DNA from: Candidatus Rokuibacteriota bacterium
Lineage (GTDB): Bacteria > Methylomirabilota > Methylomirabilia > Rokubacteriales > CSP1-6
Reading direction: 5' to 3'
DNA: 53,481 bases
Assembly (NCBI GenBank): GCA_016179965.1
Contig: JACPCF010000010.1
Coordinates: 1 to 53,481, forward strand
Shown: positions 8,101 through 16,748 of the stretch, in pieces
Position numbering within the stretch: position 1 is the first letter of the stretch
Layout of the letters: every line of letters begins with the position of its first letter
Notes under the pieces: model-generated
The model's input: the letters and a program-made list of their open reading frames with translations, nothing else
What the model was told of the DNA's origin: nothing
Database searches by the model: none
Made by a program: the position numbers and the translations under genes

Positions 8101-9795
8101 CTAAAAGCGGAAGAGGGAGCCGGCGCCCCGCGCGGCCAGCCGATGAGCCACCCAGGTCCCGCAGCCCACCAGCACGATGGCCACCACCCCGAGGGCGGCG
8201 CCGGGCCCCCGACCGACGGCGGACTGCATGTAGACGTAGATGCCGTAGGAGAGCGGGCCGAGCTCGATGCGCGGCACGAGCAGGATGGTGGAGGAGAGCT
8301 CCACCGCCGACGTGATGAACGCGATGAGGCCGCCGGCCAGGAGCCCACGGGCCATGAGCGGGGCGGTCACCCGGGCGAAGGTCCGGAGGCGGTTGGCGCC
8401 GAGATTCTGGGCCGCCTCCTCCAGGGCCAGGGGCAGCTGCTGGAGCGCGGCGTAGGCGCTCCTCACGGTGTAGGGGAGTCTCCGCATGGAGTAGGCGAGC
8501 ACGAGAATGAGCCACGTGGCCGTCAGCGGCTCGCCGAGGCCGGGAACATTCCAGCCGTGGAAGACCCGGAGGTACCCCACCGCCAGCACGACCCCGGGGA
8601 TCGCCAGCGGCATCGTGGCGATGACGTCGAGCCACCCGCGCCCGCGCACGCTGCCGCGGAGCAGCAGCCACGCGATCGCGGCCCCCAGCACCACGTCCAG
8701 CGCGGCGGCCAGCACGGCGTAGCGGAGGGTGTTCCAGATGAAGCCCGGGGTGCGGAAGAGGATCTCCTCGTAATTGCCGAGGGTGTAGACGGTCGGGAGC
8801 AGGGAGAGGCTCCAGACCTTGGAGAAGGACAGGAGGAGGATCCCCGCGTGCGGCAGCAGCGCGGGAGCCAGGAGCGCGGCGGCGATGAGCCACGCTGCCA
8901 GCGCCGAGGGTCCCCTGAGCGCTCTCGGCGCCGCTTCCCCGCTTCGCTGAAGCGCCGCGTACTCCGCCAGCCCGAGGGCCGCCTTGGAGCCCCAGAGCGC
9001 CAGGACCGACAACACGACCAGAATCACGCAGATGACGTACCCGTCCACATCGGTGAGCCCGACGGTCGTCACCCGCAGATAGGCCTGGGGCGCCAGCAGC
9101 TTGGTGTAGTTCAGCATGAGGGGCGTGCCGAGATCATCGATGACGCGGATGAACGTGATGAGGGCCCCGGCCGCGTAGCCCGGAAGCGCCAGCGGGAGGA
9201 GGACGCGGCGGAAGAGGCGGAAGCCGGACGATCCCAGGTTCTGGGCCGCCTCCTCGAGCGACGGGTCCACGCCGGCCAGGGCGGCCGCGGTGTTGACCAT
9301 GATGAACGGAAAGTAGTGAAGGGTCTGGACCAGCACCACGCCTCCGAGCCCATCCATGAGCGGCAGGGTGACACCGAAGGTCTCGAGGAGCCACAGGTTC
9401 ACCATCCCGCTGCGGCCGAGGATCTGCTGGAACGCCACGGCGCCCACGAAGGGCGGGATCACGAGCGGCAGCACGCCGAGCGTCTGGAGCACGGCCTTGC
9501 CCGGGAGGGCGTAGCGCACCGTCAGAAACGCCAGCGGCACGCCGATCATGCTGCCGAAGAGCACGGCCAGGACGCCGGTCGCGAGCGTGTTGATCAGGGA
9601 TTCCAGGAAGAGCGGGCGCCGGAAGAACGCCCCCAGATGGCGGAGCGTGAACCCCCCGGTGTCGCTCGACACCGCCACGGAGAGCACCTGGAGCAGCGGG
9701 TACAGGATGCCCGCCACGAGCAGGAGGAGCAGGGCCAACACCAGCACCCCCTCCGGATCCCAGAGCCTCGGGCGTCGGACGAGGACGAGGTTCAC
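8101..9795 (-). CDS. Fused two-domain ABC importer permease
   Basis: A 564-residue membrane protein with about 12 segments contains two BPD_transp_1 modules. Each has an EAA-type loop: EEAAQNLGSSGFRLFRRVLL in the first half and EEAAQNLGANRLRTF in the second. This duplicated layout is typical of FbpB, thiamine and aminophosphonate permeases. I chose GTG 9795 because it leaves 7 nt after the upstream gene and removes a 62-residue low-complexity extension overlapping that gene. It pairs with the ATPase two genes downstream. Confidence 0.9.
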   Translation of the reverse strand: MNLVLVRRPRLWDPEGVLVLALLLLLVAGILYPLLQVLSVAVSSDTGGFTLRHLGAFFRRPLFLESLINTLATGVLAVLFGSMIGVPLAFLTVRYALPGKAVLQTLGVLPLVIPPFVGAVAFQQILGRSGMVNLWLLETFGVTLPLMDGLGGVVLVQTLHYFPFIMVNTAAALAGVDPSLEEAAQNLGSSGFRLFRRVLLPLALPGYAAGALITFIRVIDDLGTPLMLNYTKLLAPQAYLRVTTVGLTDVDGYVICVILVVLSVLALWGSKAALGLAEYAALQRSGEAAPRALRGPSALAAWLIAAALLAPALLPHAGILLLSFSKVWSLSLLPTVYTLGNYEEILFRTPGFIWNTLRYAVLAAALDVVLGAAIAWLLLRGSVRGRGWLDVIATMPLAIPGVVLAVGYLRVFHGWNVPGLGEPLTATWLILVLAYSMRRLPYTVRSAYAALQQLPLALEEAAQNLGANRLRTFARVTAPLMARGLLAGGLIAFITSAVELSSTILLVPRIELGPLSYGIYVYMQSAVGRGPGAALGVVAIVLVGCGTWVAHRLAARGAGSLFRF

Positions 9796-9802
9796 TCGAC
9801 CG

Positions 9803-10276
9803 TCAGGGGCGTGGGCCGGAGGAGCGGTCCTGGGCCAGGCGCTGCTCGAGCTCCTCTTTCTCCTCGATCGCGACCAGCAGCCGCACACCCTGGTCCGCCA
9901 GCTCGAGCTCGAGCTCGTTGACCCGGTCCCGGAGCGCGTGGAGCGCGCGCCGGTGAGCGAGGCCGATGGCCCCGAAGGCAACCCCTGCCGTCAGGAGCAG
10001 GCAGAGCGCGACGTACGTGTCGGGCGAGCGGAGGATCGCCGCCCCCGGGCCGCGAGGCCGCCCCAGGGCCAAAGCCAGATGGAGTCCCCAGGCCAAGACA
10101 GCGGCCGCCAGCCCTTCGCGCAGGCCGTGCCGAACGGCGACGAGCGTCACGAAGGTGAGGGCGAGGTAGGCGTAGGCGGGGAGAAAGAGCAGCGTGAGGG
10201 CGCCCAGCAGCAGCAGCCCGAGGAGGATCTCAACGAGAGGGGACGGCCGGTCGGCGGGCAGACCCAGCGGTCTCAC
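9803..10276 (-). CDS. Small membrane protein with C-terminal coiled coil
   Basis: This 157-residue protein has a GTG start. Four to five hydrophobic segments (about residues 15-110) are followed by a charged, heptad-like helix (HALRDRVNELELELADQG and onward, about 112-150). No enzymatic motif is present. The arrangement resembles the membrane sensor and linker of a histidine kinase or GGDEF/GAF protein with the output domain missing. It sits between the STAS gene and the ABC permease and could anchor the partner-switching proteins at the membrane; that is a guess. I do not recognise the family. Confidence 0.7.
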   Translation of the reverse strand: MRPLGLPADRPSPLVEILLGLLLLGALTLLFLPAYAYLALTFVTLVAVRHGLREGLAAAVLAWGLHLALALGRPRGPGAAILRSPDTYVALCLLLTAGVAFGAIGLAHRRALHALRDRVNELELELADQGVRLLVAIEEKEELEQRLAQDRSSGPRP

Positions 10277-10319
10277 CGCCCCGAACCCGCTTGGCGGGAC
10301 CCCGGGCGCGCCGGCGGAA

Positions 10320-10655
10320 CTACCCCCACGAAGCGACTGCCTCCTGGCGGGTGACGTGGACGGACATCACCTTGATCAGACGGGTCATCTCGAAGATCGA
10401 CCGGACGTCGTCCTGGAGGGCGCAGAGCTTGAGGTTGCCGCCGGCAGCCCTGGCCTGCTTCATGGACGCCACCAGCGTGCCGAGCCCCGAACTGTCGATG
10501 TACCCCACGCCGCCCAGGTCCATGACCAGCTTGAGCTGACCCTTGTCGATCAGCTCGGTCAGAACCCGCCGAACCTGGTCGGCGGCCCCCATGTCGAGGT
10601 CCCCGCTGGGGACCACGACGGTAACGCCCTGCGACTGCGTGACCTGGATCTCCAT
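10320..10655 (-). CDS. STAS-domain anti-sigma-factor antagonist (RsbV/SpoIIAA type)
   Basis: The 111-residue protein consists of a single STAS domain. The start is the second of two adjacent ATGs, 5 nt after AAGGAGG and touching the stop of the kinase gene. The phosphorylation motif YIDSSGLG is intact, with Ser56 the likely target of the partner kinase. In known partner-switching systems the unphosphorylated form binds the kinase and frees its target, and a PP2C phosphatase removes the phosphate. All of those partners are the adjacent upstream genes. Confidence 0.9.
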   Translation of the reverse strand: MEIQVTQSQGVTVVVPSGDLDMGAADQVRRVLTELIDKGQLKLVMDLGGVGYIDSSGLGTLVASMKQARAAGGNLKLCALQDDVRSIFEMTRLIKVMSVHVTRQEAVASWG

Positions 10656-11077
10656 CATCCCCTCCTTCGATGCTTCACGAGTGTCCACCGCGTCCCCTGC
10701 TCCTGGGTCACGTCGTATGAGAGCTCGTCCACGAACTGCCGCACGAGGTGGAGGCCGATCCCGCCCTCGACCACCGCTTCCAGGTCGGGCGGCCGGTACG
10801 ACTGCGGATCAAACTTCTTGCCGAAATCCCGCACCTCGATGACCAGCCGGTCGTCGCTCCCCCGGACCGACACGTGGATCGGCTTGCCGCCGAGTCCGGC
10901 ATAGGCGTGCCGAATCGAGTTCGAACAGATCTCCCCCACGGCCACCTGGAGGCCGAACTGCTCGTGATGCTCCACGTTCAGGCGGGTGAACTCCCCCCTG
11001 AGCCACTCCCGCAGGCGGGCCAGGTGCTGCGGTTCGCTCATCAACACGAAGGTTCCCTCCGAGCCCTCGTCCATCAT
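10655..11077 (-). CDS. RsbW-like serine kinase / anti-sigma factor
   Basis: A GHKL-ATPase domain fills this 140-residue protein. The N box (GEICSNSIRHAY), the G1 box (VRDFGKKFDP) and the G2 box (GGIGLHLVR) are all visible. The size and lone HATPase domain fit RsbW/SpoIIAB kinases, which phosphorylate the STAS antagonist and sequester a target, usually a sigma factor. No sigma factor is in the window, so the controlled target is unknown. Start at 11077 keeps the first beta strand; GTG 11050 after GGAGGG is an alternative. Its stop overlaps the STAS start. Confidence 0.88.
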   Translation of the reverse strand: MMDEGSEGTFVLMSEPQHLARLREWLRGEFTRLNVEHHEQFGLQVAVGEICSNSIRHAYAGLGGKPIHVSVRGSDDRLVIEVRDFGKKFDPQSYRPPDLEAVVEGGIGLHLVRQFVDELSYDVTQEQGTRWTLVKHRRRG

Positions 11078-11152
11078 CGCGTCGTTACGCTCGGGGTCGC
11101 CCCAGCATTTTCCGAGTATAGCAGGGGAGCCATGGTCTCCCAAACTCCGCTC

Positions 11153-12319
11153 TCACGCCCGCAGGACGACGAGCGTGAGGTCGTCGCGCAGGGGCCCCGG
11201 GCTCTTCTTGATCTCGCCCGCGATGGCCTCGGCGATGGCCTGCGGGGGCTTCCCGCGGTTGGCCTCGAGGAGGGCGCAGAAGCCCTCGGTCCCCAGCATC
11301 CGGCCGTCCGGCCCAATGGACTCCACCACCCCGTCGGTGTAGAGCGCGAGCAGATCGCCCGGGCTCAGCTGGACCCTGCGCTCGTCGAATTCGGCCTCGT
11401 CCAGGGCGCCGAGGATCGTCCCCTCCGCCTCCAGGACGCGCGGCGGCTGGCCCGGCCGAAGCAGGATCGGCTTGACGTGGCCGGCATCCCCGTAGATCAA
11501 CTGCCGGTCGGCCCCCAGGAGGCAGAAGAACATGGTGACGAACATCGAGGGCGGGATGTCGCGGCAGAGGTAGCGGTTGATGCGGGAGAGCACCTGACCG
11601 GGAGGGTCGCCGTCGGCGGCGGTGACCCGGAAGAGCGTGCGCACCATGACCATGAGCAGCGCGGCCGGAATCCCTTTGCCGGACACGTCCCCGACGGAGA
11701 TCCCCAGGCCTCCGTCCGGCATGGCGAGAAAGTCGTAGAAGTCTCCGCTCACGGTCTCCGACGAGTAGAGCACGGCCCCGAGCTCGATCCCGTGGGTGGG
11801 GGGTGGGACCTTCGGGAGGAGCGACATCTGGATCTCCCGGGCCACCTCCAGCTCGCGCGAGAGCCGCTCCAGCCCGCGCTCGGAGAACCAGTCCCCCAGG
11901 ACCCCCATCAGGGGGTTCAGGTAGCGGAGCTTCTCGCTGCGCTTGAGCAGCGTTTGGATCCGGGCGACCAGCTCCGCCGCGTTGAAGGGCTTGGGCACGT
12001 AGTCGTCGGCGCCGAGCTGGAGCCCCGCCACCCGGTCGGCCACCGCCGCCTTGGCGGTCAGCATGATCACGGGGATCTGCGCGGTGGCCGGGTTCCCCCG
12101 GAGCGCCTGGAGCACTCCCATCCCGTCGAGCCGCGGCATCATCACGTCCAGCAGGATCAGGTCGGGCGGCGACTCCTTGACGCGCTCCAGCGCCTCGATC
12201 CCGTCGGCGGCGGACACCGCCGTGTAACCGGCGGCCTGCACCACGGCCCGGGCCAGGTCCACGTTGTCGGAATTGTCGTCCACGACGAGAATCTTCGCGA
12301 CGCGACCGCCCTCAGCCAT
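11153..12319 (-). CDS. Response regulator with PP2C (SpoIIE/RsbU) phosphatase output, copy 1
   Basis: The 388-residue protein has a receiver domain at 1-125, with acidic pocket Asp14/Asp15, phospho-acceptor Asp58, Thr88 and Lys110. A linker helix leads to a PPM/PP2C phosphatase at about 160-388. The phosphatase metal motifs SGDFYDF (192-198) and GDVSGKG (210-216) are complete, and YTDGVVE follows later. The expected action is dephosphorylation of the STAS protein when the receiver is phosphorylated. No histidine kinase is encoded nearby. It is 11 nt from a paralog upstream, so the pair arose by duplication. Confidence 0.92.
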   Translation of the reverse strand: MAEGGRVAKILVVDDNSDNVDLARAVVQAAGYTAVSAADGIEALERVKESPPDLILLDVMMPRLDGMGVLQALRGNPATAQIPVIMLTAKAAVADRVAGLQLGADDYVPKPFNAAELVARIQTLLKRSEKLRYLNPLMGVLGDWFSERGLERLSRELEVAREIQMSLLPKVPPPTHGIELGAVLYSSETVSGDFYDFLAMPDGGLGISVGDVSGKGIPAALLMVMVRTLFRVTAADGDPPGQVLSRINRYLCRDIPPSMFVTMFFCLLGADRQLIYGDAGHVKPILLRPGQPPRVLEAEGTILGALDEAEFDERRVQLSPGDLLALYTDGVVESIGPDGRMLGTEGFCALLEANRGKPPQAIAEAIAGEIKKSPGPLRDDLTLVVLRA

Positions 12320-12330
12320 CGGTATGCCCG

Positions 12331-13509
12331 TTACTCATTAATGAGACCGCCGGAGGCCCTCAGGATCAGGAGCGCGAGGTCGTCACGACTCACGCCCCGG
12401 CCTCTGCCCCGGACCTCGTCCACGACACCCCGGGCGACCGCCTGGGGCGGCTCGGCGCGACGCGACTCGATCAGGGCGGCGAGGCCCTCCATCCCCAGCG
12501 CCCTTCCCGCCGCGTCGGTGGCTTCCACCAGTCCGTCGGTGTAGAGGACCACCTGGTCCCCCGCCTCCAGGAGCAGCTCCTCCTCGGGGTACTTCGAGTC
12601 CTCGAAGGCGCCCAGGACCGGCCCTCCGCGCTCGAGGACGCGTCGCGGCTTTCCCGGCCGCAGGAGAAGCGGATTGACGTGCCCGGCGTTCGCCAGGCTC
12701 AACCGGCGGCCTCCGCCCAGGCTCAACACACCGAAGACCAGGGTCACGAACATCGAGGGCGGGAGGTCGCGGTAGAGAAACCGGTTCACCCGGCGGACAA
12801 TTTCTCCGGGGGCGCTCAGCTCCCAGGCGGTGGCGCGCAGCAGCGAGCGGACCATGACCATGAGCAGCGCCCCCGGGATGCCCTTGCCCGACACATCGCC
12901 GATCGCGAACCCGACTCCGCCCGGCATGGGGATGAAGTCGTAAAAATCCCCGCCCACGCTCTTCGTCGGCGCCAGGGCCGCGCCGACCTCCACTCCAGCC
13001 AGGTTGGGCAGGGCGGGCGGCAGGAGGCGGAACTGGATCTCGCGCGCCGTCTCCAGCTCGTGGCCGAGCTGCTCGATCCCCTGGACCGAGAACCAATCGC
13101 CCAGCACGCCCATGAGGGGCCCGAGGGCGCGCACCTTCTGGCTCCGTTTGAGGAGCGCCTGGATGCGGACCAGGAGCTCCTGGGGCACGAAGGGCTTCGG
13201 CACGTAGTCGTCGGCCCCCCACTCTAACCCCTTCACGCGATCCTCGACCTCGGCCTTCTGCGTGAGCATGATCACAGGAATCTGGGACGTCTCCGGATTC
13301 TGGCGGAGCGATCGGAGCACATCCAAGCCGTCGCGTCGCGGCATGAGGATGTCCAGGAGGATCAGGTCCGGGGGCGACTGCCTCACGCGCTCCATGGCCT
13401 CCACTCCGTCCACCGCTTGCACGACGGTGTACCCCGCCTGCCTCAGGATCGCGTCCACGAACTGGCAGACGGCGGGATCGTCGTCGGCCAACAGGATCTT
13501 CGTGCTCAT
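12331..13509 (-). CDS. Response regulator with PP2C (SpoIIE/RsbU) phosphatase output, copy 2
   Basis: This 392-residue protein has the same architecture as its downstream neighbour: a receiver at 1-120 (Asp53, Lys105) and a PP2C domain with GGDFYDF and GDVSGKG (Asp188, Asp191 and Asp205 available for metal). Both domains look catalytically intact. The two copies keep matching linkers (PLMGVLGDWFS) but differ throughout, indicating an old duplication and probably different upstream kinases. It is the first gene of the regulatory block and follows the ABC binding protein after 114 nt without an obvious terminator. Confidence 0.92.
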   Translation of the reverse strand: MSTKILLADDDPAVCQFVDAILRQAGYTVVQAVDGVEAMERVRQSPPDLILLDILMPRRDGLDVLRSLRQNPETSQIPVIMLTQKAEVEDRVKGLEWGADDYVPKPFVPQELLVRIQALLKRSQKVRALGPLMGVLGDWFSVQGIEQLGHELETAREIQFRLLPPALPNLAGVEVGAALAPTKSVGGDFYDFIPMPGGVGFAIGDVSGKGIPGALLMVMVRSLLRATAWELSAPGEIVRRVNRFLYRDLPPSMFVTLVFGVLSLGGGRRLSLANAGHVNPLLLRPGKPRRVLERGGPVLGAFEDSKYPEEELLLEAGDQVVLYTDGLVEATDAAGRALGMEGLAALIESRRAEPPQAVARGVVDEVRGRGRGVSRDDLALLILRASGGLINE

Positions 13510-13623
13510 CCGGCCCCCTGATCACGAAAACCATGGCCCAAACACTCAAGACCATGAGGAGTTACGTGACCGTGGCCCACGAGCCCTCCCACTGGGAATG
13601 CCACACTGACACGCACCCTTTCC

Positions 13624-14955
13624 TTACTTGGCGGCAGCCAGGGCACGCCCGGCCGCGTCGCGGGCCTGGGCGTAATTGGTCTTGGCGAAGGTGTCCCAGT
13701 CGGTCTCGACCTTGGATTTGACCTCGGGCTTGTCCTTGAACGCGGCGTTGAGCTCCTTATCCGAGGCGCGGGCGGCGTCTAACGGCATGGCTGTAGCGAG
13801 TCGTCGGGCTTCAGCCAAGGCCCGCTCGGCCTCGGCCACGCTCTTCCCGGAAGCCTTCGCCCTGGCGACGGCATTCTCCGCCGCGAAGATCGCCGCCCAG
13901 GCGGCCTTGAGCTCGGCGTGGCGGAAGGTGATCAGGTGGTCGTAGAGGGAGTTCACCACGTTCCGCCGCGAGGAAGACAGCTTGTCGTTGAAGTTCATCC
14001 CGCCGAGCTTCATCGTGAAGAGGTTGGGGTAGGCGGCGGGCGCCTTGGCGTACAGGTCGGGGACCACCGGCAGCCGGCCGATCCCGGGCGAGAACAGGCG
14101 GAGCTGGCCCTCGTCGGAGAGGAGGTACTCGACGAAGGCGCGGGCGTTGTCCCCGTTGGGCCCCCCCTTGACCACCGCCACCGAGGCCGGGACCACGGAG
14201 GTGAGCGAGGGATAGGCGAAGGCGACGGGATGCCCCGAGGCGATGGCGCTCAGGCCGAAGAAGTCAATCACCACCCCGATCCCGTACTGTCCGGAGATGA
14301 CGGCCTCGGGCACGCCGAAACTCCGCTCGGTGATGGACCCCATGTTGCCGCCCATCTGGAGGAGCAGGGCCCATCCCTTCTCCCAGCCGTACGCCTGGAG
14401 GATCACCTCGATCGTCAGGTGGGTCGTGCCGCTCCGGCTGGGCGCCGAGATCACCAGGTGGCCGTGGTAGCGCCCGTCCGCCAGATCGGTCCACTCCTTG
14501 GGCGTGGCGAGCTTGTGGAGCGCGAGGTAGCGGGTATTCCACATGAGGCCGTAGCCGGAGACGGCGAAGCCGAAGTAGTGGCCGTCCGGATCGTGGATGG
14601 GGAAAGTCCCGATGGTGTTCGGGATGCGTCTGAGGAGCGCGTCCGGCAGGGCGATTCGTTCCAAGAGCCCGTCCCCCTTCAAGACCTGGAAGGCGTCCAC
14701 CGCCGAGGCCCAGAAGATGTCGGCGTCTGGCTTCGCGCGGGTCTCGCGGAGATAGGTGATCGCCGCATTGGTCTGCTGAGGCTTGACGACCACGCGGACG
14801 CCCGGTCGGGCCGCCTCGAACGCCTTCTTGTAGGCCTCGAAGAGCTCCTTCGGGAAGGACGTGAGGATGACGAGCTCCCTGGTCGCCGCGGAGGCCGAGG
14901 GCGCCCAGAAGGCAAGGGCGAGGCCGATCACCAAAGTCCGAGTCAGTGTGAGCAT
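13624..14955 (-). CDS. ABC importer periplasmic binding protein with alanine-rich helical C-terminus
   Basis: The 443-residue protein has a signal peptide at 1-23 (cut after SASA). The start is ATG 14955, 6 nt behind GGAGGG. Residues 25-320 are a type II solute-binding fold of the iron/thiamine/PgtC-like family (ELVILTSFPKELFEAYKKAF, later GQYGIGVVIDFFG). A charged helical tail of about 100 residues follows, which most relatives lack. It opens the operon containing the matching permease and ATPase. Binding residues for a specific ligand are not recognisable, so iron, phosphoglycerate or an organic anion all remain possible. Confidence 0.85.
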   Translation of the reverse strand: MLTLTRTLVIGLALAFWAPSASAATRELVILTSFPKELFEAYKKAFEAARPGVRVVVKPQQTNAAITYLRETRAKPDADIFWASAVDAFQVLKGDGLLERIALPDALLRRIPNTIGTFPIHDPDGHYFGFAVSGYGLMWNTRYLALHKLATPKEWTDLADGRYHGHLVISAPSRSGTTHLTIEVILQAYGWEKGWALLLQMGGNMGSITERSFGVPEAVISGQYGIGVVIDFFGLSAIASGHPVAFAYPSLTSVVPASVAVVKGGPNGDNARAFVEYLLSDEGQLRLFSPGIGRLPVVPDLYAKAPAAYPNLFTMKLGGMNFNDKLSSSRRNVVNSLYDHLITFRHAELKAAWAAIFAAENAVARAKASGKSVAEAERALAEARRLATAMPLDAARASDKELNAAFKDKPEVKSKVETDWDTFAKTNYAQARDAAGRALAAAK

Positions 14956-14977
14956 GTTCCCTCCGATCCGGCGCACC

Positions 14978-14983
14978 ATTATA
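14978..14983 (-). promoter_or_regulatory. Perfect -10 hexamer upstream of the binding-protein gene
   Basis: TATAAT on the minus strand lies 22 nt before the ATG at 14955, leaving a short leader that contains the GGAGGG ribosome site. No good -35 is visible 16-18 nt upstream. It would either be activator-dependent or a weak promoter. It is the best candidate for driving the 15-to-5.8-kb operon. Confidence 0.45.
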
Positions 14984-15008
14984 GATCAAGAGGACGCAGA
15001 GCGGGGGG

Positions 15009-15914
15009 TCATCGCGCGCGGCCTCCGGGCTCGCCGCGGCGGAGCAGCGTCTCCAGGGCGGGGAGTGCGTCGAGCAGGACGTCGCCGACGACCTGAAGGC
15101 TCCGCGGCGAGAGTTTGTCCAGCGTGTCCTCGGCCGTGTGCCAGTAGGGGTCGTAGTCGAAGTCGATCAGGAGCGCCGAGGGGATCCCCGCCCTGAGGAA
15201 CGGCGCGTGGTCGTCCTCCACGGCCAGGGTCTCGTCCAGGAAGTGGGCTCGATACCCGAGCCGCCGGGCGCTCCCCCACAGGAGGTCGGTGAGCCAGGGG
15301 GTGGAGTTCGCTTCGCGCCGGATGTCGAGCCGGCGATCGCCGATCATGTCCACGACCACGACGGCCTTGAGCTGCCGGGCGCGGCCGTCGCGCTGGAGCG
15401 ACTCGGCGAGGTGGCGCGAGCCGTAGATCCCGTCGGTCGCGCTCCAGTCTCGCCGCGCTTCCTCCCCGTCGAAGAACACGATCCAATAGGTGAACTCCCT
15501 CGGTCGCTGGGCGAGCGCCCGGGCCAGCTCCAGGAGCAGCCCGCTGCTGGACCCTCCGTCGTTGGCCCCGACGAAGGCGAAATTCGAGAAGAACTTGGTG
15601 TCGTAGTGGCCGCCCACCAGGATCACCTCGGGCCGGCGGCCGGGCAGCTCGGCGATGACGTTGACCATCGGGATCGGCCCGTCGGGAGTCTGGGCCGTGA
15701 AGGGCTGCTCGCTCACCCGGACGCCCACCTTCTTGAGTTCTCCCACGATATATCGCCGGGCCCGGGCGAGAGCCTCGGATCCGGCCGGCCGCGGCCCGAA
15801 CCCCACGAGCCGCTCCACGTGAGCGAAGGCCGCCCCGCCGTCGAAGGCCGAACCCGCCGCGACGGGGGACGGCAGCAGCAGGGCGGCCGCCAAGAGGAGG
15901 GCGGCCCCCTTCAC
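15009..15914 (-). CDS. M28-family protein resembling animal-type glutaminyl-peptide cyclotransferase
   Basis: The 301-residue protein has a signal peptide (1-20) and a GTG start overlapping the upstream stop. Zinc ligands are His103 (GGHYDT), Asp119 (GANDGG), Glu152 (FDGEEA) and His259 (YWHT). Beyond the generic M28 pattern it keeps positions typical of glutaminyl cyclases: Trp157 and YGSRHLA after the EE pair, EDDHAPFLRAGIP (233-245) and WHT. In that family the site is mononuclear zinc and the reaction converts N-terminal Gln to pyroglutamate. Relatives also include true aminopeptidases, so the activity is a strong guess. It would act in the periplasm. Confidence 0.8.
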   Translation of the reverse strand: MKGAALLLAAALLLPSPVAAGSAFDGGAAFAHVERLVGFGPRPAGSEALARARRYIVGELKKVGVRVSEQPFTAQTPDGPIPMVNVIAELPGRRPEVILVGGHYDTKFFSNFAFVGANDGGSSSGLLLELARALAQRPREFTYWIVFFDGEEARRDWSATDGIYGSRHLAESLQRDGRARQLKAVVVVDMIGDRRLDIRREANSTPWLTDLLWGSARRLGYRAHFLDETLAVEDDHAPFLRAGIPSALLIDFDYDPYWHTAEDTLDKLSPRSLQVVGDVLLDALPALETLLRRGEPGGRAR

Positions 15915-16744
15915 GGGCGCCGCTCCCGAGGCTTCACCCCCACGGCGCCGTAGAAGTTCAGCGTCATGAGAAAGGTCTTCGCGTACGCCCGGGCCTCGAT
16001 CCCCGCCAGCCACCGCTCGGCCTGGCGCTCGCTCAGGATCCGCCACTTCACGGCGTTCTCGGCCCGTCGCAGGAGAAAGGTGCGGCTCCACGGCTCGAAG
16101 GCGGTGTCCTGGTAGACATCGGTGAGGAGCCGCACCGATTCGAGGCCGAGGGAGCGGAGCTTCCGGGGGAGGGTGCGGCCGCTCCACGGATCCGCGTAGA
16201 TCTTCTTGGCCACGCCGTCGAAGAGGCGCTGGGTCAGGGCCGGGTCGGGATGGTCGAGGGCCAACGTGCCGAAGTCTTGGTCCTGGACTGCCACGATCCC
16301 CCCCGGCCGGGTGACGCGGATCATCTCCCTCAGGAGCTGATCGGCGTCGGGGACGTGGAGGAGCACCGTCACGGCCAGCGTCGCGTCGAACGTCCCGTCG
16401 CGGAAGCGGAGCCGCAGGCCGTTTCCCACTTCGAAGCGGACGCGGGAGCCCAGCCCATGCGGGCGGGCGAGCCGCCGTGCTTCCCGCACGAAGACGCGGC
16501 TCGGGTCCACCCCGATCACCTCCCCGGAGTCTCCCACGAGGGCGGCCACGTCCCGGCAGACGACGCCGCTGCCGCTCCCGACCTCCAGCACCTTCCACCC
16601 CGGCCGGATCCCCGCAAAGGCCAGAAACCGCCGGCGGAGCCGGACCTGGGTGGGCGTCCGACCGCGGTCCTCCAGGCTCTCGACCATCTTGAGCGGATCC
16701 GCCTGGCGATCGACGGCACGGTAGGGATCCGGATGCAGAGCCAT
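15911..16744 (-). CDS. Class I SAM-dependent methyltransferase (UbiE/Methyltransf_11 type)
   Basis: The 277-residue protein has motif I VLEVGSGSG at 52-60, an acidic residue after strand 2 (VIGVDPS) and the LLHVPDADQLLREM segment typical of the family. ATG 16744 is chosen because it leaves 4 nt after the preceding gene and fits family length. The substrate is unknown. The long C-terminal half (about residues 160-277) lacks recognisable motifs and probably binds the acceptor. Its stop overlaps the GTG of the M28 gene. Confidence 0.85.
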   Translation of the reverse strand: MALHPDPYRAVDRQADPLKMVESLEDRGRTPTQVRLRRRFLAFAGIRPGWKVLEVGSGSGVVCRDVAALVGDSGEVIGVDPSRVFVREARRLARPHGLGSRVRFEVGNGLRLRFRDGTFDATLAVTVLLHVPDADQLLREMIRVTRPGGIVAVQDQDFGTLALDHPDPALTQRLFDGVAKKIYADPWSGRTLPRKLRSLGLESVRLLTDVYQDTAFEPWSRTFLLRRAENAVKWRILSERQAERWLAGIEARAYAKTFLMTLNFYGAVGVKPRERRP

Positions 16745-16748
16745 TGCC

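Noticed and set aside
5804-8893. A 1029-codon leftward frame spanning the ATPase, MFS and part of the permease
   Set aside because: Only the last 364 codons (ATPase) have protein character. The rest is Arg/Pro/Gly-rich antisense-type sequence over two genes in other frames.
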